DNA of 44,601 bases from Companilactobacillus zhongbaensis (GCF_003946515.1 NZ_RHOM01000019.1:1-44601), one strand, 5' to 3'; shown: positions 17,677-26,835, counted from the stretch's first letter. The notes: generated by a model from the letters alone, not told the origin. Program-made: numbers and translations.

Positions 17677-17871
17677 TTTGACTCTAAAGCACATGACTAA
17701 CCCGTAAAGCCCAAATCCTCCACAAGCAATTTTTAGTAATTGCCCGTAAAGTTGGATTCGGCCGCTGGTTAATTTTGGGTCGGTTTGGAATTTGTATTGG
17801 ACGAAGGCTAGGACTGATAGGGAGAAGATTATTATGATTATGAATCTTAGTCTTTTTTTTAGGAAATTCAT
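17674..17871 (-). CDS. small two-helix membrane protein, 65 aa
   Basis: Unrecognised. The basic start MNFLKKRLRF is followed by a helix (IIIIIFSLSVLAFVQ), a short loop with KFQTDPKLTSG, and a second helix (LLKIACGGFGLYGLVMC). The ribosome binding site is weak (AAAGAAAG), so the start is not certain. In the first 39 codons after ATG, 38 end in A or C. This is the mirror image of the T/G endings of the plus-strand gene at 15352, as expected if the plus DNA strand as a whole is G/T-enriched. Its stop codon touches the end of the R2 copy. Confidence 0.55.
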   Translation of the reverse strand: MNFLKKRLRFIIIIIFSLSVLAFVQYKFQTDPKLTSGRIQLYGQLLKIACGGFGLYGLVMCFRVK

Positions 17872-17920
17872 TGGTTTTCGCTTTCTTTTTGTGAGTTAGG
17901 AATTAAACTGCTTGTTATTG

Positions 17921-17926
17921 TATAAT
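17921..17926 (+). promoter_or_regulatory. -10 box of the cell-wall operon
   Basis: A perfect TATAAT 42 bases before the response-regulator start. No convincing -35 at 16-18 bases, so the promoter may need an activator, possibly its own response regulator. Confidence 0.5.
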
Positions 17927-17967
17927 AGTATCATAAGTATTAAAAATGTTGTTTAGGTGGGTTTTCT

Positions 17968-18654
17968 ATGAAGATTTTAGTGGTTGATGACGACAAAGAA
18001 ATTGTGGAATTGCTCAGCATTTATATTAAGAATGAAGGCTATGAGCCAATTACTGCCAACTCGGGACAAGAGGCATTAGATGCTCTTGCTCAACATAGCG
18101 ATATTGCTTTGATGGTTTTGGATATTATGATGCCCAATATGGATGGTATTGAGGTTACTAAGCGTGTTCGTAAGGATTCGCAAATTCCTATCATCATTGT
18201 TTCCGCAAAGACTACCGATATGGATAAGATTCAGGGCTTGATCACTGGAGCTGATGACTATGTTACTAAGCCATTCAATCCGTTGGAGGTCATGGCTCGG
18301 ATCAGATCTTTGCTTCGTCGTAGTGCACAACAAACTTCCAAGAATGTTCCTGATAAGCTTGAAGTTGGACCTATTACTATTTATAAGGATTCACATGAAG
18401 TTGTAACCGATTCTGGCAATAAAGTCCAGTTAACGGCACTTGAATTTGGTGTGCTTTACTTATTGGCTAGTCACCCTAATCGTGTGTTCTCAGCTGATGA
18501 GATTTTTGAGCGTGTCTGGAAACAAGAGAGTGTGGTTTCTGCTAAGACAGTTATGGTCCATGTTTCACATTTACGTGACAAACTTGAAGAAGCTACTGAT
18601 GGCGAGAAGGTCATCGAAACTGTTTGGGGCGTAGGTTATAAAGTGGAGGTTTAG
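17968..18654 (+). CDS. OmpR/VanR-type response regulator, 228 aa
   Basis: The receiver domain has acidic pair DDD at residues 7-9, phosphoacceptor Asp in MVLDIMMPNMDG (about residue 52), a Thr/Ser switch in IVSAKT and Lys in YVTKPF. The C-terminal winged helix ends in WGVGYKVEV. Full length for the family. GGTGGG lies before the ATG. It overlaps in operon sense with the histidine kinase (three bases between) and with dacA, murE and a racemase. Control of peptidoglycan precursor trimming and synthesis is the natural reading. The closest named relatives by pattern are VanR-like regulators; the inducing signal is unknown. Confidence 0.93.
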   Translation: MKILVVDDDKEIVELLSIYIKNEGYEPITANSGQEALDALAQHSDIALMVLDIMMPNMDGIEVTKRVRKDSQIPIIIVSAKTTDMDKIQGLITGADDYVTKPFNPLEVMARIRSLLRRSAQQTSKNVPDKLEVGPITIYKDSHEVVTDSGNKVQLTALEFGVLYLLASHPNRVFSADEIFERVWKQESVVSAKTVMVHVSHLRDKLEEATDGEKVIETVWGVGYKVEV

Positions 18655-18657
18655 TTT

Positions 18658-19791
18658 TTGAAAAAGCGAATTAAACTGAATGATAAGGAAAAGGGTGTCC
18701 TCCTAATTGAAGGAATAGGCACCTTTCTTTTATTTCAGGTCATAAATGTCATTTTGGTCATGGCATCTAATTTATTTTTTAGAAGTACTGATCGTAAGAG
18801 TTTCGCGGAATTGATCCGCATGGATATGTCACACGATAGTTTTTTCCGGGTGCTGCTGTTGCTGGCATTAGTGATTATTTTGGAAGTTTTCATTTCGGTT
18901 CACGTCGTGATGAAGTCATATCGCCAGTTCCAAATGGAATATATCGAAAAAGAACTTGGCAAGATTGCTAAAGGTGACTTGAATCAACGGATCAATTTGC
19001 AAGTTAATAGTCGTTTACAAGGATTGGTCGACAATATTAATTCTTTGGTCGCTAATACGAATGAGCACATTTTGGAGCAGCGTCGTTCTGAGCAAAGTAA
19101 GGATGAGCTGATAACTAATGTCAGCCATGATATTCGAACACCCTTGACTTCGATCATTGGTTATTTAGGCTTGATCGAAAGCAAGAATTATCAAGACTTA
19201 GATCAAATTTTGAAATATACCCACGTTGCTTACAAAAAGTCGCTTGAAATGCAGACTTTAGTCAAAGATTTATTCGAGTATGCTAATGTTGAGCATACCA
19301 ACAGTACCTTATCGATGACGAAATTCGATATGGCTCAAATGCTGGATCAGCTTTCTGCAGATTTTGAGCTTGAAGCAAACAAGCGAGGCATGGAAATTGT
19401 GGTCACGGCAGATCCTGAGAAGATCTTGATGTCGGGAGATACCGATAAATTAGGCCGTGTCTTCAACAATTTGATCATGAATGCCTTCAAATATGGTAAG
19501 GGAGCAACCCACTTGTGGTTGGATGCTAAGCAAACTCCACAAGAGATCGTTGTGACGGTTTCTAACAATGGTAAACCGATCCCTAAAGAGTCACTAGACT
19601 CACTATTCGACCGTTTTTATCGAGTGGAAGATTCACGCTCGAAAGAAACTGGTGGAACTGGTCTCGGTTTAGCGATCGCCCAAAGCATGGTCAAAATGCA
19701 TGGTGGTCAGATCGACGTCCAATCTAATGCTGACCGTACGTCATTTATTATTCATTTCCCAATGACCAAGTCAAACAACAATGAGGACTAA
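18658..19791 (+). CDS. VanS-like sensor histidine kinase, 377 aa
   Basis: Two membrane helices (about 14-42 and 63-84) with a short outside loop of about 20 residues, a HAMP-like linker, then the H box NVSHDIRTPLTSI, N box NNLIMNAFKYG and G box GGTGLGLAIA. The tiny outer loop suggests sensing within the membrane, as in intramembrane-sensing kinases, or sensing by a partner. The start is TTG at 18658 with GGAGG nine bases upstream, overlapping the response-regulator end. It partners the preceding regulator. Confidence 0.93.
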   Translation: MKKRIKLNDKEKGVLLIEGIGTFLLFQVINVILVMASNLFFRSTDRKSFAELIRMDMSHDSFFRVLLLLALVIILEVFISVHVVMKSYRQFQMEYIEKELGKIAKGDLNQRINLQVNSRLQGLVDNINSLVANTNEHILEQRRSEQSKDELITNVSHDIRTPLTSIIGYLGLIESKNYQDLDQILKYTHVAYKKSLEMQTLVKDLFEYANVEHTNSTLSMTKFDMAQMLDQLSADFELEANKRGMEIVVTADPEKILMSGDTDKLGRVFNNLIMNAFKYGKGATHLWLDAKQTPQEIVVTVSNNGKPIPKESLDSLFDRFYRVEDSRSKETGGTGLGLAIAQSMVKMHGGQIDVQSNADRTSFIIHFPMTKSNNNED

Positions 19792-19794
19792 CTA

Positions 19795-21030
19795 ATGAAG
19801 AATTTTTTTAAAAAAGTCGTAATTGCACTGGCTATTTTATTAATGCTACCAGTGTTTGATCTGCAGACAGCTAAGGCTGAATCGTTCGTTACTAATGTCG
19901 ATTCGGCTGCGTCATTAGCCTTTGATGAAAACTCCGGACAGATCTTGTATGCCGAAAATGCTGACAAGAAAGTTGCCATCGGGTCGATCACGAAGATCTT
20001 GACACTTTATTTAGTAACTAAAGCCATCCACCAAAACGATTTGAAATTTACTGATACTATTAAACCTACCCAAGAACAAGCAGATATGACGAATATCGAT
20101 GAGTTGGCCAATGTTACTTTAGAAACTAATCGCGAGTATACGGTTAAGCAATTGTACGATGCTGCTTGGATCGTTTCTTCCAATTCAGCGGCGATGATGC
20201 TAGCTCAAAAGGTCAGTGGTAAAGAAACTGACTTCATCAAGTTAATGCGCAAGACGATTAAAGACTGGGGCATTAAGGATGCAGAAATTTATAATGTTTC
20301 TGGATTGAACAACTCCGACCTCGAAAAAGGGATGTATCTAGGTAAGTCAGATGGTGAAAACAAGCTATCGGCCAACGATATTGCCATTATCGTCAAACAC
20401 ATTTTGGACGAATATCCCGAAGTTTTAAAAGTCACCTCTCAACCTAGTTTGACTTTCCCAACTAGCCAAGGTGATGAAGTTTATAACTCACTCAACTTGT
20501 TGCTCAAGGGCAATCGCGATTATCAAGAAGGCTACGAATTCGATGGCCTAAAGACCGGAACAACGAAGCAAGCCGGGGACTCATTTGTCGGAACTTATCC
20601 GATCAATGGTACGCGCATCGTCACGATCGTCATGGATGCACACGGTGCAACTGATGATCAGGACAAACGTTTCCGAGTCACTCAAAATTTGGCACACTTG
20701 ATCAATGATTCTTACAAATATCAGACGGTCGTCAAGAAAAACCACGACATCCTCGTCAGCAAGAAGCAAAAATACAAGACTTATCGTGATGTCAAAGCTT
20801 GGGTATTTAGTGGTACCAATCCAGACGCTTTTATTTACAAAAAATCCGCCAATGAATTAGGATTCAATGTAGCTGACGGTAAAAAACAAGCTAATTTGAT
20901 CATTAAAAACGTTCCATATGGATATATCAACTATCCAAACGTCAAACGACCGATCAAAAAAACCACTCCGAAAAAAACTCAGACTTCAGTTTGGGACAAT
21001 ATCGCCAACTTCTTCAAAAATCTCTTTTAG
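19795..21030 (+). CDS. dacA: D-alanyl-D-alanine carboxypeptidase (PBP5 family)
   Basis: A penicillin-binding protein that trims the terminal D-residue of the stem peptide. Signal peptide ends at AKA-ES (about residue 28). Catalytic motifs: SITK at Ser64-Lys67, SNS at 129-131 and KTG at 253-255. The C-terminal domain ends in an amphipathic helix (WDNIANFFKNLF) for membrane anchoring. 411 residues, full length. GAGGA precedes the ATG, three bases after the kinase stop. Being in an operon with VanRS-like regulators recalls vanXY-type control in vancomycin systems, although this enzyme is of the serine type. Confidence 0.95.
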   Translation: MKNFFKKVVIALAILLMLPVFDLQTAKAESFVTNVDSAASLAFDENSGQILYAENADKKVAIGSITKILTLYLVTKAIHQNDLKFTDTIKPTQEQADMTNIDELANVTLETNREYTVKQLYDAAWIVSSNSAAMMLAQKVSGKETDFIKLMRKTIKDWGIKDAEIYNVSGLNNSDLEKGMYLGKSDGENKLSANDIAIIVKHILDEYPEVLKVTSQPSLTFPTSQGDEVYNSLNLLLKGNRDYQEGYEFDGLKTGTTKQAGDSFVGTYPINGTRIVTIVMDAHGATDDQDKRFRVTQNLAHLINDSYKYQTVVKKNHDILVSKKQKYKTYRDVKAWVFSGTNPDAFIYKKSANELGFNVADGKKQANLIIKNVPYGYINYPNVKRPIKKTTPKKTQTSVWDNIANFFKNLF

Positions 21031-21039
21031 GAGGAAATC

Positions 21040-22569
21040 ATGAGTTTAAAAATCAATCAAGCCATAAAGATCCTAAAACAACATGATTTGCTAGTTTCCA
21101 GTAAGGTAACAGATCCTGATAAAGTGTTAACTAATATTAGTTATAACTCTCAAGAAGATCAAACTAATGGGATCTTTTTTTGCAAAGGGATCAATTTTAA
21201 ACCTGATTATTTAAAGCAAGCCTTAACTTCCGGTGCGGCTATTTATGTGGCAGAACAACAGTTTGACGACCAAGCCGATCATTTGATTGTTACCGATGCA
21301 TCAAAAGCCTTGGCAGTTTTGAGTGCTGAGTACTTTGATCATCCTGAAAAAGACTTGTTCATCATTGCTTTCACCGGTACAAAAGGAAAGACTACGACTG
21401 CCTACTTTATTTATGACATTTTAAAAGAAGTTTATCCTAAAAAAGTCGCCTTGTTTTCAACTATCGATCGGATCGTTGGACCTAAACCAGCAGATGAATT
21501 CAAGTCTGACTTGACGACGCCTGAATCACTCGACTTGTTCCGGGACATGCGCCGTTCAGTCGATAATGGGATGACGCACTTGGTGATGGAAGTCTCGTCA
21601 CAAGCTTACAAGAAAAATCGTGTCTACAACTTGACCTTTGATATTGGCGGCTTTTTGAACATCACACCTGATCATATCGGTAAAAATGAACATCCAACTT
21701 ATGCCGATTATTTGTACTGCAAGAAGCAATTGTTAGTAAACTCCAAAGTTAATATCATAAATCGCGATACTAACGACTTTGAAACAGTTTATGACGCAGC
21801 TTTGCAAACTAGTTCAGCTGACGATATTTATTTATTTGGCCGTGATCAAAGTAAAGACCATCTCGACTTTTTATTGACTTCTAAAGAAGCTACTTTAAAG
21901 GACAGTTTATTTACGATCAGTGCTGTGTCTGAAAAAGCCGAACAGCTCAAGGTTGCTGGTGATTACAAACTTGGTCTAGTTGGTGATTTCAATGAGGTCA
22001 ACGCAACAGCGGCCGTTTTGGCAACTGGTTTGATCAAGATGCCAGTCAAAAATATTTATGACGGGCTAAAAGGAGCTCACGTTCCTGGTCGGATGGAACA
22101 CATCGTTTCCAAAGATCACGGGACTATCTTCATTGACTATGCTCATAACTATGCTAGTATGAAAGCTCTACTCGGCTTTTTGCGGAAAGAATATCCTGAA
22201 TCTAAGATCAAAGTAGTGGTAGGTAGTCCTGGCGATAAAGGTATTTCCAGACGTGCCGGATTTTCACAGGTGTTGACGGAATTGGCTGATTCCGCTATCT
22301 TAACTACTGATGATCCTGGTTTTGAAGATCCAGCCGATATTTGCCGTCAGATCGATGAAAAGATCGATCATGATAAAGTATCGACGAAGATCGTTCTTGA
22401 CCGTCAAGAGGCCATTAAAGAGATGATCACTAATGGACAACCGGGCGACATTATCGTGTTGGCAGCCAAAGGTGATGATCCTTACCAAAAAACTAAAGGG
22501 ATCGACGTTCCATATCCAACGGATCCAGTCGTTGCCAAATCGGTCTTGAGGGATATCGAAGGAGAATAG
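21040..22569 (+). CDS. murE: UDP-MurNAc-tripeptide ligase MurE
   Basis: Adds the third amino acid to UDP-MurNAc-L-Ala-D-Glu. Mur-ligase P-loop GTKGKTTTAY at residues 113-122, the substrate loop TTPESLDLF, and the C-terminal ligase domain. The specificity site that is DNPR in diaminopimelate enzymes reads DDPG here (424-427), so a diaminopimelate substrate is unlikely and L-lysine is likely. 509 residues. GGAGG precedes the ATG nine bases after dacA. The next gene is a racemase. Confidence 0.92.
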   Translation: MSLKINQAIKILKQHDLLVSSKVTDPDKVLTNISYNSQEDQTNGIFFCKGINFKPDYLKQALTSGAAIYVAEQQFDDQADHLIVTDASKALAVLSAEYFDHPEKDLFIIAFTGTKGKTTTAYFIYDILKEVYPKKVALFSTIDRIVGPKPADEFKSDLTTPESLDLFRDMRRSVDNGMTHLVMEVSSQAYKKNRVYNLTFDIGGFLNITPDHIGKNEHPTYADYLYCKKQLLVNSKVNIINRDTNDFETVYDAALQTSSADDIYLFGRDQSKDHLDFLLTSKEATLKDSLFTISAVSEKAEQLKVAGDYKLGLVGDFNEVNATAAVLATGLIKMPVKNIYDGLKGAHVPGRMEHIVSKDHGTIFIDYAHNYASMKALLGFLRKEYPESKIKVVVGSPGDKGISRRAGFSQVLTELADSAILTTDDPGFEDPADICRQIDEKIDHDKVSTKIVLDRQEAIKEMITNGQPGDIIVLAAKGDDPYQKTKGIDVPYPTDPVVAKSVLRDIEGE

Positions 22570-22571
22570 CT

Positions 22572-23309
22572 ATGAAAAACTTCTTTACAGTCCTTGGAGG
22601 AATGGGGACTTTAGCTACTGAAAGTTTCGTTAGAATACTAGATGCAAAGACTAAGACTAACAAAGATCAAGATTACTTAGATTACATCGTCGTCAACCAC
22701 GCGACAGTTCCTGATCGGACGGCGTACATCGTTGACCACAGTCAGCCTAGTTTTTTACCAGCTCTAAAGGAAGATGTTGAGCAACAAAGTTTGTTAAAGC
22801 CAGCATTTATGATCATGATCTGCAATACGGCTCATTATTTATATGATGAGATCCAAGCGGCAACTGATATTCCGATCATTCACATGCCACATTTGGCAAT
22901 TTCCACGATGAAGAAGCAATATCCTAATGCTAAAAAAGTCGGTTTGATTGCTACCAAAGGTACGCTTTATGATCATATTTACGAAGATGAGATCAAGGAT
23001 GCTGGATTTAACGTTTCTTTAGGTGACCAAGCAGTCCAAGATGAAGTTGAAAGCTTGATCTACGACGACATCAAGGTAGCTGGTTCGGTCAATAAAGAAA
23101 AATACCATCATATTCTACAAACTATGCACGACAAATTTGACTGCGACGTCATCGTCTTAGGCTGTACGGAATTATCCTTAGCCCAAGAAAAGGCGTCAGA
23201 TCATGATTTTAACGTTATCGATGCTCAAAGCATCATTGCTGACAAATCGATCGAATTAGGAATGAAAGTTCGCAGAGGCGAGGAAATCGATTTTTCTAAG
23301 ATTTATTAA
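22572..23309 (+). CDS. aspartate/glutamate racemase family protein, 245 aa
   Basis: Both catalytic cysteines of the cofactor-independent Asp/Glu racemases are visible: Cys84 in ICNTAHYL and Cys198 in LGCTELS. The N-terminal GGMGTLAT matches aspartate-racemase-type members (GGMGxxAT) more than MurI (DSGxGG). In species with an L-Lys-D-Asp cross-bridge, D-aspartate is needed right beside lysine-adding MurE, which fits the two-base spacing to murE. Aspartate specificity is inferred. It is probably the last gene of the operon; I see no clear terminator after it. Confidence 0.85.
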   Translation: MKNFFTVLGGMGTLATESFVRILDAKTKTNKDQDYLDYIVVNHATVPDRTAYIVDHSQPSFLPALKEDVEQQSLLKPAFMIMICNTAHYLYDEIQAATDIPIIHMPHLAISTMKKQYPNAKKVGLIATKGTLYDHIYEDEIKDAGFNVSLGDQAVQDEVESLIYDDIKVAGSVNKEKYHHILQTMHDKFDCDVIVLGCTELSLAQEKASDHDFNVIDAQSIIADKSIELGMKVRRGEEIDFSKIY

Positions 23310-23381
23310 TGTTATCGAACATTATATTGAATAAAATCGTAACCCCCTTTATATTTAAGTTAACAGGAGGTACTTATTACT

Positions 23382-23933
23382 ATGTTAAAAAAATTATCAA
23401 TAACCACGGCTGTTTTGGCGGGCTTAGTGTTGGCAGGATGCTCGAACACACAGACATCAAGCTCAACACAATCAAACGATAATACTGAACAAACGAAGAG
23501 TACCAAATCGAGTGCTTCAGATACTAAATCGAGTGATGATACTAAAGCTAGCACTAACACCGAAGGCACAGCAGACGACGAAAGTAATTCAACAGCAACT
23601 GCTTCGAAGACAACCGGCTCACAAGCTAGTTCAACTACGTCAGATAGCAACAGTACTAGCTCAAAGACTAGTGACAGCAACAAGTCATCAACTCAAGCAA
23701 ACTCAACTGAAGCTAATGCAGATGTCATCAACTCAGCTAGTGATGCCACAACTTTCTTAGGGGACAAGTTGGCAAAGACATATGACAAAGCTACAACACA
23801 ATATGTTTCAAACGGTAAAATTACTTGGAATAACGTTGAGGGTTACCAAGTAAACGTTTATACTAAGAATTCAAATTCACCAGTTGGAAGTTATTTAGTA
23901 CCAGCTAATGGTCAATATTTCCAAATTTGGTAA
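23382..23933 (+). CDS. Ser/Thr-rich lipoprotein, 183 aa
   Basis: Lipobox LAGC with lipidated Cys20. An approximately 100-residue linker of Ser, Thr, Asp and Lys follows, then a C-terminal domain of about 70 residues (DATTFLGDKLAKTYD; GKITWNNVEGYQVNVYT; SYLVPANGQYFQIW). The domain is a short alpha/beta fold not assigned by me. The long flexible linker would hold it away from the membrane. GGAGG is at a normal distance from the ATG. It has its own terminator. Confidence 0.85.
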   Translation: MLKKLSITTAVLAGLVLAGCSNTQTSSSTQSNDNTEQTKSTKSSASDTKSSDDTKASTNTEGTADDESNSTATASKTTGSQASSTTSDSNSTSSKTSDSNKSSTQANSTEANADVINSASDATTFLGDKLAKTYDKATTQYVSNGKITWNNVEGYQVNVYTKNSNSPVGSYLVPANGQYFQIW

Positions 23934-23953
23934 AATAAGTTAAAGACAATTAT

Positions 23954-23987
23954 TAAGAGGTCGAGACATCAGTCTTGACCTCTTAAA
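23954..23987 (+). terminator. terminator of the lipoprotein gene
   Basis: TTAAGAGGTC / GACCTCTTAA inverted repeat followed by ATTTT. Confidence 0.8.
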
Positions 23988-24014
23988 TTTTGAAATAAAA
24001 CATGGAGATCGTTG

Positions 24015-24887
24015 ATGAAACGTAAAAAATATTTTTTTGCCGTAATTTTACTAATGATTTTAGTAGTGACCGGCTGTACGAAAAATAATTCTCAAAAAAA
24101 TGTCATCACAACGACGGTCAATACTTATTACGAACCAGTCAAAAGTATTGTCGGCGATAAATATCAGGTCGATCCGATCATTAAGTCGGTCAATGTTGAC
24201 CCTCACAGTTTCTCGCCCTCAACAAATAATTCTAAGCAAATCGCTGATTCTAAGCTGATCGTTGCCAATGGACTCGGCTATGACGACTGGGTCAATAAGA
24301 TGGTCACGGCCAATAGCCAACAAAATAATTTCATCGATTTTGGTAACATTCTGGGGAAGAAAAATGGTGACAACGAGCACCTTTGGTTCGGGGTCAACAA
24401 CATGAAAAAGCTCTCGAAAGCGGTTTACCAACAAATGTCGAGGGTTGACTCAAATAGTAAAAATTACTATTATGGTAATTATAAAAAATATGCACACAAA
24501 CTGGACCATTTATCAGACCGTGAAAAATCCATTAAGAAACTAGCCAATGGTAAAGTCGCCTACGTGACGGAACCGTTGCCTGATTACTTGTTGAAAGATA
24601 TTGGTGTTAAGGTTGCTGACAATCATTTTGCTAAAGCCATCGAAGAAGACACCGATCCATCGATCAAAGATGTTAACGACATGGAACAAGGGATGAAGAA
24701 TCACCAAGTTGATTTCATCGTCGTCAACAAGCAAGTTTCCAGCAGTATTATTACTAAAATGATGAATACTGCCAAGAAATACAATATTCCGATCGTTTAT
24801 TTCACCGAAACATTACCGAGCGATGTTGGATATTATGACTGGATGTCAGATAATTTGGACCAAATCGAAAAGGTAGTTAAGGAGTAA
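24015..24887 (+). CDS. zinc/manganese ABC transporter substrate-binding lipoprotein
   Basis: Cluster A-I (ZnuA/TroA) family. The lipobox VVTGC gives a lipidated Cys at about 21. Metal ligands expected for the family can be matched to VDPHSF, NEHLWF, DNHFAKA and a late acidic site (SDVGYYDW). No His-rich zinc loop is present, so manganese or zinc remain possible. A TTG at 24012 could also start, but ATG at 24015 has GGAG seven bases upstream. It is followed by the ATPase (five bases) and permease: a complete importer. Confidence 0.9.
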   Translation: MKRKKYFFAVILLMILVVTGCTKNNSQKNVITTTVNTYYEPVKSIVGDKYQVDPIIKSVNVDPHSFSPSTNNSKQIADSKLIVANGLGYDDWVNKMVTANSQQNNFIDFGNILGKKNGDNEHLWFGVNNMKKLSKAVYQQMSRVDSNSKNYYYGNYKKYAHKLDHLSDREKSIKKLANGKVAYVTEPLPDYLLKDIGVKVADNHFAKAIEEDTDPSIKDVNDMEQGMKNHQVDFIVVNKQVSSSIITKMMNTAKKYNIPIVYFTETLPSDVGYYDWMSDNLDQIEKVVKE

Positions 24888-24891
24888 GCTT

Positions 24892-25551
24892 GTGATCGAG
24901 GCAAAGAATCTTACTAAAAAATTTGGTAAGCAAGTAGTTTTTAAAGACGTCAATTTCAAGATCGATGACGGCGAATTCGTCAGCATCGTTGGCCGCAATG
25001 GTGCTGGGAAGTCGACTTTAGTCAAGATCTTGATGGGATTAGAGAAGAAAACTAGTGGCGAGATCGAGATGGACCATCAAGGTCGGATCGGATACGTCCC
25101 TCAGTTTCGTAATATTGATCTCGATTACCCACTCAATATTGAACAGTTTATGCGACTTAACTTAAAATTTACTTTAAATCCGCAAAAAAGACGGAAAAAT
25201 AACGAAAATGTTCAAGCTATTTTGAAGCAAACTAATTTACTTGATCTGAAAGATCGTCCATTAGGTTTAGCTTCCGGTGGCGAGAAGCAAAAAGCCTACT
25301 TAGCGCAAGCTTTAGTTGGTCGTCCCCAAGTGTTGATCCTCGATGAATCGACAGCTAGTTTGGACGTCGATGTTAAAGTGCAATTGATGGACTTAGTCCA
25401 AAAATTAAATCAAGAACATGGTTTGACGGTCTTATTCATCACTCATGATTCTGATTTGACTAAACGTTACACTAAACGAGCTCTTTTGTTTGAAGATCAT
25501 TCAGTTGAGAGCATCGGAGTGGACGAAATTTCGGAAGATATGTTTGAATAA
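24892..25551 (+). CDS. metal ABC transporter ATP-binding protein
   Basis: Walker A GRNGAGKST, a Q-loop at YVPQFR, signature LASGGEKQK, Walker B VLILDEST and switch His in FITHDSDL. 219 residues, slightly short for the ZnuC/MntB class. The signature ASGGE deviates from LSGGQ, as is frequent in this class. The start is GTG with AAGGAG upstream, closely spaced after the binding protein. Confidence 0.93.
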   Translation: MIEAKNLTKKFGKQVVFKDVNFKIDDGEFVSIVGRNGAGKSTLVKILMGLEKKTSGEIEMDHQGRIGYVPQFRNIDLDYPLNIEQFMRLNLKFTLNPQKRRKNNENVQAILKQTNLLDLKDRPLGLASGGEKQKAYLAQALVGRPQVLILDESTASLDVDVKVQLMDLVQKLNQEHGLTVLFITHDSDLTKRYTKRALLFEDHSVESIGVDEISEDMFE

Positions 25552-25563
25552 GGGAGGAAAAGC

Positions 25564-26361
25564 ATGTTTGGATATGAATTTATGCGCGAAGCTTTTATCG
25601 CCAGTACTTTTATCGCAATAACCGCTGGTATCGTCGGCGTTTTTGTTGTTTCAAGAAATATGTCGTTCCTTTCGCATACCTTATCGGAAATTGGTTTTGC
25701 CGGAGCTTCATTTGGTATTTTGATCGGTATTTCACCACTTGCGGGAATGATTTTATTTACCTTGATCAGTTCGATCGCCGTTGGTAGCTTGAGTACCGAA
25801 TCATCAAGACGAGAGGCTTCGATCAGTGCCATCTCATCGCTTTTCATTGGTTTAGGGATCTTGTTTTTATCATTATCTTCAGAATCGAGTTCTTATGCGA
25901 CAAATATCTTATTTGGTAGTATTGTAGGGATAAGTTCAACTGAAGTTCATCAATTGATGATTTTGGCAATATTTGTTATTGTAGTTTTGTTTATTTGCTA
26001 TAAACCGCTAGCTTTTGATTCTTTCGACCACATCGGAGCCCAAGCTTCAGGCTTGAATACCCGCATGTTATCGGTGGTCTTTTTGATCACTTTAGCCTTG
26101 AGTGTTAGTATCGGTGCACAGATCGTCGGATCATTGCTAGTTTTCGTTCTTTTAACTTTACCTGGCGCAACCGCCAGATATTTGGTACACTCAGTGCCGA
26201 AGTTGCTTATGGTTTCAGTTGGACTGTCATTGGCCGGAGTTTGGCTCGGATTGTACTTAGCATTCGTAACAAATTGGCCAGTAACATTCTTTATTTCAGC
26301 CTTTGAAGTAATTGCCTACTTCATCGGTCTATCCTACAAAAACTGGAAATTGAGCCACTAG
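25564..26361 (+). CDS. metal ABC transporter permease (ABC-3 family)
   Basis: 265 residues with about eight membrane helices. Contains the family motifs SHTLSEIGFAG, LIGISPLAG, FDHIGAQASG and VGSLLVFVLLTLPGATA, which are typical of ZnuB/MntC permeases. GGGAGG precedes the ATG. Completes the three-gene metal importer. The substrate (Zn or Mn) is not settled; no Zur or MntR site was seen before the operon. Confidence 0.93.
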   Translation: MFGYEFMREAFIASTFIAITAGIVGVFVVSRNMSFLSHTLSEIGFAGASFGILIGISPLAGMILFTLISSIAVGSLSTESSRREASISAISSLFIGLGILFLSLSSESSSYATNILFGSIVGISSTEVHQLMILAIFVIVVLFICYKPLAFDSFDHIGAQASGLNTRMLSVVFLITLALSVSIGAQIVGSLLVFVLLTLPGATARYLVHSVPKLLMVSVGLSLAGVWLGLYLAFVTNWPVTFFISAFEVIAYFIGLSYKNWKLSH

Positions 26362-26379
26362 GGAGAATCAAACGGATAA

Positions 26380-26832
26380 ATGAAAGAGTTATGGAATAAA
26401 TATAAGGACACCATTCCTTATTTGTTTTTTGGTGTCTTAACGACGATAGTAAATATCGCTTGCTTTACTTGGTTTGCATACCCGCTACATTGGAATTACC
26501 AAATTGCTAATGTGGTGGCATATTTCTTATCTGTTGCATTTGCATACGTTACTAATAAATTATGGGTTTTTAATTCCCATACCAACACTTGGAAGGATTT
26601 CTGGCTCGAGATGGGTTCGTTTTTCTTGTTTAGAGCTGCTTCCTGGGTGATCGACCAGGGTACTATGACTATTGGTGTTACTTTGCTTGGGCAGAGTAAG
26701 TTTTGGGTTAAGATTGTTGCCAATGTTGTGGTTGTGGTGCTTAATTATGTGTTTAGTAAGTTTATTATCTTTCGGAAGACGGATAAGCTGGATAAGGCTT
26801 CTAAGAGGAATAGTTTAGCTGAGGATAAGTAG
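26380..26832 (+). CDS. GtrA-family membrane protein, 150 aa
   Basis: Four membrane helices with the GtrA pattern: YLFFGVLTTIVNI, FAYVTNKLWVF, FFLFRAASW and VVVVLNYVFSKFIIF. GtrA proteins are thought to move lipid-linked sugars across the membrane for wall or glycolipid glycosylation. GGGAG lies 14 bases before the ATG, a longer gap than usual. It follows the metal importer by 18 bases and may be co-transcribed. From about 26640 the codons shift to T/G endings, and the stop codon lies four bases before R1 copy 3. Confidence 0.88.
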   Translation: MKELWNKYKDTIPYLFFGVLTTIVNIACFTWFAYPLHWNYQIANVVAYFLSVAFAYVTNKLWVFNSHTNTWKDFWLEMGSFFLFRAASWVIDQGTMTIGVTLLGQSKFWVKIVANVVVVVLNYVFSKFIIFRKTDKLDKASKRNSLAEDK

Positions 26833-26835
26833 TTT

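Noticed and set aside
18559-18580. parS-like TGTTTCAC...CGTGACA in the response-regulator gene
   Set aside because: The halves are separated and mismatched; it lies in a conserved coding motif and is likely chance.
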